The notes beneath the pieces are model-generated. The model saw nothing but the letters and a program-made list of their open reading frames with translations, did no database searches and was not told the origin of the DNA. The position numbers and the translations under genes were made by a program. Shown one piece after another: positions 58,943 to 64,000 of a DNA stretch of 64,000 nucleotides. Positions within the stretch are counted from its first letter, which is position 1, and each line of letters opens with the position of its first letter. The DNA comes from Sipunculus nudus (Eukaryota; Annelida; Sipuncula; Golfingiida; Sipunculidae): the NCBI GenBank assembly GCA_026874595.1, contig CM049313.1, forward strand, positions 69,930,659-69,994,658. The letters are read 5' to 3'.

Positions 58943-59363
58943 TTTTTTATATTAATATTTTTTAATTGGAGGTAACTGCCTCCATTTTATAATGACAGCT
59001 TATCAAAGTATATATGCATCTGCAGAATTCCATTCTGGAATCTGACTACTTGACAGGGCAGTATCACATGCTTCTTCTCATTTTATATCCTGGTGTTAAC
59101 TAAGCCCGGTGACTGCTGCACCTACGGGACCTGGTTGTGTAATCGTCCCCATTACTGAGTCATACTAATGTGGTACCCCGGAAAGGCTCAGTTGTTTGTG
59201 AGTGAAGCACAGCGGGTTGGCAAGACCTTCCCATAAAACCTGCAGAGCACTCACCCTGGGTGGGGGCCAACCCTGAAAAATCACACCTTCTCGGCTGAGA
59301 TTTGATCTCACAATCTCCCGGCTTTGAGTCTTCTGCTCTACCCCTGAGCCACAGAAGCAAGTT
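58943..59363 (-). mobile_element. tRNA-derived SINE with 14-bp target-site duplications
   Basis: CTTTCATCCAACTT flanks the element exactly (58929-58942 and 59364-59377). On the minus strand the head (about 59361-59294) has an A box (TGGCTCAGGGGTAGAGC) able to form a D-arm (GCTC/GAGC) and a B-box-like AGATCAAATCT. A body of about 300 bp follows, and the 3' end is an A-rich tail (T run at 58941-58948). This is the classic structure of a Pol III SINE mobilised by a LINE. The partner LINE and the SINE superfamily are not determined. Confidence 0.85.
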
Positions 59364-59377
59364 CTTTCATCCAACTT

Positions 59378-62335
59378 GCCATTGCATGGTTAGTATTGGC
59401 TTCAGTGTGTGGCCACTTGATACTGTATGCATTTTCCACAGCCAAGATGTGAATGTTAAGTTATTCGTTGTGTAAAATCATATAGGGTGACATATTTTTT
59501 TAAATTTGACTGGATTTATCAAGATATCCTGAATTAAATGTGAAAACCATTCTCTTTGAGGGGCATTTGAAGAGCCACATAAAGCCCTCACTTATTGTCA
59601 TCTGAGCTATTCATGCCAGTTGAGGCTTTGCTACATAGACAAGGGATTCACAAAGATAACGAATCAGACACTCAGGGTTGGTCATAATTTGCTTTAGCTA
59701 ATTTATAAATTATGTACACTATGTGCAGTCATGCACCACAGGCACTTGACTTTCTCCACTGGCAACTCCCCAGTTAGAGCCCATGTGGCATAAACCCCTG
59801 TTATCCAAATTATATTTTGGAACAAAAACAGTCCATACACCTACCCTCAGATTTAAATCTGTGAGTATGACTGCTCATTGTTTCCAGATCACTGTCAGGA
59901 GATGATACTGAAACTGTTGATGTTGACTGGATTGCTGGGTTATACTTGCCATAATATAACCATATGCTCATTTGCAGGGACATTTGACACTGTGTATTGG
60001 ATACAGTTGGTTTAAAAATAGATTATTTGGTAGCGTAAAAGTTTTTTTGTGTAAATTGTGAATATTTACAAATGAGCAATATCTGAGTTGTTTACATATG
60101 ATTCATGGTGTTCAGTATGCTTGAACCATGTGAAGCACCTGTGTCATGCATGACCATCTGTGCCGCCACTGCAGACACATGATTCAGGCCCGGTACACAA
60201 GTCTCTTGGCAAGTAAATGCAGACTTTTCTCTAGTTTGCATGCATAATGTATATTAAACATATTTCCTTATTACAAAGCCTAAGTTACTTGCAAACTTTT
60301 GCAATCGATTATAGCACTGCAAGATTGATCATCGGATTGCATCAACCCGACTGATCATCACTTATAATCAATTATCAGCCCATCACTACTTTTGAGGAGT
60401 ATCGATGGGAATCAGTTGTACTGGTAATTTCATGATGGATCATCTGTAAAATAAGTTGACCCCTTGGGGTATGAAATTTTTTACCATATATAGACCTGTA
60501 CATGCCTATAATTTGGCTAATATATATCTTATAATTCTATGGCCTACATGTGTCGTAAATTTAGGCATGCATTCATTAGTCTACCAAGAATCTTCTGAAG
60601 TTTGCTTGCATAAATAATTGAAATGCACCTTCCATTATCACAGAGTCTATGTTATGTGCAAAACTGTGTAATCAATTCTGGCACTACAATATCGATCATT
60701 TGTTCATTAAACCTACAAACCATTCATTGCTTAAAATCAATTATTGGTCCCATCACTAATTAGTACTCTTCACACATAAGATTAGGTTTATCCATTTAAC
60801 TGTCCTTTCATATATTGGAGTGAGAGTATCAAGTTCTTTCATTTCAGGTATAATTTTAAGTTTCAGATGTGTTTTCCATAAGAAGATTAATGTGATATTC
60901 AAATTTATCCAGCCCTGATTCTTGTATATACATTATTCCTGAGAACTCTGTTTAATGGGAATTGGGTCTTTTTTATGTAAGAGCCAATGGCCAAGCTTGC
61001 TAAATGTTTTGCTTTCATCATTACAAAAAAGGCTTTGTTCTGCAGTGCCCCCTGGGTGACATTGGGTGAACCACTATGATTTACCTAACTCAGGTTCTGA
61101 CCTAACTTCAAACTCCTGTTTAACATAAGTTAAACTCTGTCAGAGTTGTCAGATATGGAAATACTGCATGTTTTATATCTATACAGAAAAATAAGTGTTG
61201 GTGGTGTTATACTGCAAAAAAATGCGAGAGAGACAACAAGCTCTGAATTATAAGTGTACATTTAAAGGATAACTGTCATCAGACTTGTTGTGCTCTTTAA
61301 CAAATAAAAATAAATTTAGCTCATAGTCACATGAATACTGGTATAGTGGAAAATAGATATTTAAGCTATTTTCGCTTTGAAATATGTTAATATGGGCTTC
61401 ATTGATTATCATGAATAAGCCTCTGTCATATATGTAGTCCAAAACTTGAATGAAATGAGTACTTAATTAAGAAAGCATTTTAAAATGGAGCTCCACACAA
61501 AAGATTTTTTATTTATATGGTGGTACCACCAGGCCTGTTCTACTGATGAACCCCTCCATGATTAACAAGCACCCTAGTATTCAGGACAATGCATCAATTC
61601 ACTGATGAGTAACTGACACAGTTGCTGTAATTTGGCACTGGAAGTGAAAAAAATGTATAAAAATATAGGCGACAACATGTTCAACTCATCATACTATCCA
61701 TGAATGATAGCATATCATACAAAGTTTAAAGAAATACCAAAATCCATTACTGAGAAACTTGCACAATCACAGTAATCCCAAAAGTAAAAATGGGTAAATA
61801 ATTTGAAAAAAAGGATGGCTGGTACTACTAGTCTCATATAATAATAAATCAACCCATGATAGAAACACATGACAGATTTCATGGCAAACCATTACATCTC
61901 ATTAATGGCATTACTTAATGAGATATTGGAGCTTTTGTAGAAAATTTACTCAAAATTACTGATCTGAGTCCTGAGATCACTCTTTACTAAATTGATGTCC
62001 CTGAGCTGTTCTCACATTTATAACACCCTGCCTGTCTTTCTGGTTTACTCAAATAAAACTGAAACAGGCTTACTTTCAAGTAAGTCATCTTAAACTGAAT
62101 CAAAGTGTCTTCATACATAAGGAAACATGGGTCCACTGGTGATCTATAATTGTGTTCTATAGGTGCAGCATAATCAAATGGTGTTTATTCTTAAAAGTGT
62201 CTAAAACTCTATGCAAGTTAGATAGCAGTAGTTTCATGATTGGTTAAGAATGAACACATGACCTTTGCTGATTCAAAATAAAAAATGGCCCTTCATCTCA
62301 GTACTTCTCAAAATGTTGATAGCTCCCCCTCTCTG
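59378..62335. other. Unassigned sequence
   Basis: Two stretches, 60285-60380 and 60650-60760, are similar (both with GCAATCGATTATAGCACT-like and CATCACTA words), so they are a diverged local duplication. No gene was supported. Confidence 0.4.
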
Positions 62336-62439
62336 TTGTTCAATTTCAATTAATGAACTTGTGATAATGGTAAAATACAAAATGACCCAGACAAATAGAG
62401 TTCTTTTTCTTTTTTTATACAGTTATCAGTAATGTATGA

Positions 62440-63180
62440 ATGTATTTAAACTACAATGTGTATAATGGGCATAAAATGCTTAAATATAATACAGAGAATT
62501 AAAACTAGGCTGATCCACAAATAGTGGTAAAGAAAAAACTGGGATCTATTGATTAACTTATGCATTTTATTTATTGATACCTGGGTAATTTATTGACAAT
62601 TTTGGCTGATACATTTTTTGTTTTTAGTGTAGATAAAGACAATAGCTTTTTAAGGATCAGCTTTATCTACAGATACTACATGTCTACGGACACTACGTTT
62701 GTACATGTCAGTCCATCTGTATATCATATGGGATAGAACTGGAAAATAATTTTGATATTTATTGAATCAGTAAATAGTATAATTTCTAAAGAAAATGTTT
62801 CTGAAGAAAATGTAGTTAAACTATAATGTGTAATGGGTATAAAATACTTGAAAATATAACAAGGTGCTTTGCACATATAAACTTGTTTGTTCTGATCTGC
62901 TAATATTGGTAAAGAAGAACTGAGATTTATGTGTTAACTTTTATACCTTATTTATTGATACCTGGAGAATTTAATGACAATGTGACTAATAAATATTTTG
63001 TTTTTACTGTAGATGGTGACAATAGCTGTTCTAAAATCAGCTTTGTCTATGGACACTACATGTTATCAAACACTACATTTGAACATGTTGGCCAATTTGT
63101 GTGTCATATTGGATGGAACTGGAAAATGATTTTGATATTTTCCTAAACAGTGACTGGTACAGTTTAATAAAAAAAATGAG
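62440..63180 (+). repeat. Two-copy direct repeat, period about 380 bp
   Basis: The segments 62440-62800 and 62815-63175 share, in order, ATAATGTGTATAATGGG-like, ATTTATTGATACCTGG, GACAATAGCT, ATCAGCTTT and AACTGGAAAATNATTTTGATATT words. The second copy has an open frame of about 70 codons that is best explained as repeat. Confidence 0.75.
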
Positions 63181-63802
63181 GAACTGAGGATAATTACATT
63201 TGTGATAGTAGGGAGATACTAAGCAGATCTTGGGGAAAAATTACATCAATCCCTAAAAGCAGATTTTTCGTATCAGTACTTGCCTGGATAAAATGTTTGG
63301 CATGATTTTATCAGTTTGCTTAAATGTAGTGTATAAGGAAGAAACTAATTGAAACTCAGCCCTTTACCTAGTTTGGTTTCTCATTTTAAAATGACATATA
63401 GGGTTACTGTCACTCTGCATACATCAGGCATATCAGCTGTAGTGTGGTACACTTTTGAATTCATGACTAGCAGTAGCAGCTTCTAAATTTTTTCTCAGAT
63501 GAAATGTGCTTATTTCATAAAAAAACATCAGTTTCAACAGACATCCCCAGTCCCTGGTATCTTTTTGAATTAGGGTAATATTACAAAAATAAGAAATTAC
63601 TTGCAACACTAAACAAGCTAACTTTGACACATTAAATGTATCATAACTCTTTTTTCAATTTATTTATTCTAGTCTGGTTTTCAATATTCAGATCAACTTT
63701 ATATGCTGAAGTGATAGAGATATTGACTGTGATGTCATGGCCTACAAATGTTTGCTGATAATAATATAATGGTTTATGAACCTGATTGTGAACTAGGTGA
63801 TA

Positions 63803-63848
<46 letters not shown>

Positions 63849-64000
63849 TCACATTTCATAAGGTGGTCCCTTTTTACAAAATATCAGGTTTTCTGACAAA
63901 AAGCTAATACTGTTGCCTCCGTTGAATGAAAAAGTGCATGTTCTATACATCAACAAAAAGCTTAGAACAAGCCCTTTTAGTGCTGCTATTTGCAGGTAGC
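63181..64000. other. Unassigned right end with a TA run
   Basis: A GT/TA microsatellite lies at 63803-63846. No gene was seen. Confidence 0.4.
63803..63846. repeat. (GT)n(TA)n microsatellite
   Basis: Short GT run then a TA run. Confidence 0.97.

Noticed and set aside
59294-59361. A genuine tRNA gene on the minus strand
   Set aside because: It is the head of a SINE with a long body, an A-rich tail and target duplications.

Overview
This window reads as nuclear DNA of a marine invertebrate animal, most probably a mollusc. That is an inference from GT-AG introns, CR1-type LINE wrecks, a tRNA-derived SINE, many hAT-like elements, long TA microsatellites and repeats of a kind I associate with bivalves and gastropods (runs of GTCCGTCCGTC, tandem AGGTCAAAGGTCA). 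No species call is possible from sequence alone. Only two protein-coding genes are well supported; most of the rest is mobile DNA, its decay products and simple repeats.

Gene 1 (minus strand, 14079 down to 6030) is a six-exon TRMO gene, encoding the SAM-dependent enzyme that N6-methylates t6A at position 37 of tRNA. All five introns have consensus borders and the phases close to 467 codons. A 981-bp hAT-like element with an 8-bp target duplication sits in intron 1. Gene 2 (plus strand, about 26985 to 31930) is a small cyclophilin gene with a TATA box, a non-coding first exon, four coding exons and a poly(A) signal. Its product has a signal peptide, two substituted active-site positions and an acidic C-terminal tail. 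A decayed piece of the same gene (start of exon 4 plus its upstream intron) lies inverted near 16.1-16.24 kb.

Layout. 0-3.4 kb: repeats, including a roughly 142-bp tandem array rich in AGGTCA half-sites. 3.4-6 kb: intergenic, with a CpG-rich NRF1-like site before a small ORF. 6-14.1 kb: TRMO. 14.4-16.1 kb: nested inverted-repeat elements. 16.1-20 kb: AT-rich, TA microsatellites. 20.0-22.8 kb: a foldback-like element whose 1-kb arms carry 21-bp repeats centred on GTGCGCAC. 22.8-24.4 kb: A-rich array and a truncated LINE. 27-31.9 kb: cyclophilin. 35-39.1 kb: a broken CR1-type LINE (PHD finger and esterase remnants in ORF1; endonuclease and reverse transcriptase in ORF2) with two younger insertions, one a 421-bp terminal-repeat element. 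40.2-41.3 kb: 277-bp tandem repeat. 45.5-46.7 kb: nested hAT-like elements. 47-64 kb: dispersed repeats, a 34-bp minisatellite, a 2.07-kb DNA transposon (52207-54280), a SINE with 14-bp target duplications, and unassigned sequence.

The strongest candidates for something undescribed are the miniature terminal-repeat element at 36710-37130, whose terminal repeats appear to hold a tRNA-like Pol III promoter and a TTTT stop in the same orientation as a candidate primer binding site; the foldback element; and the 52.2-54.3 kb transposon with many GTTACGGAATGA motifs. The two genes show no functional link to each other.
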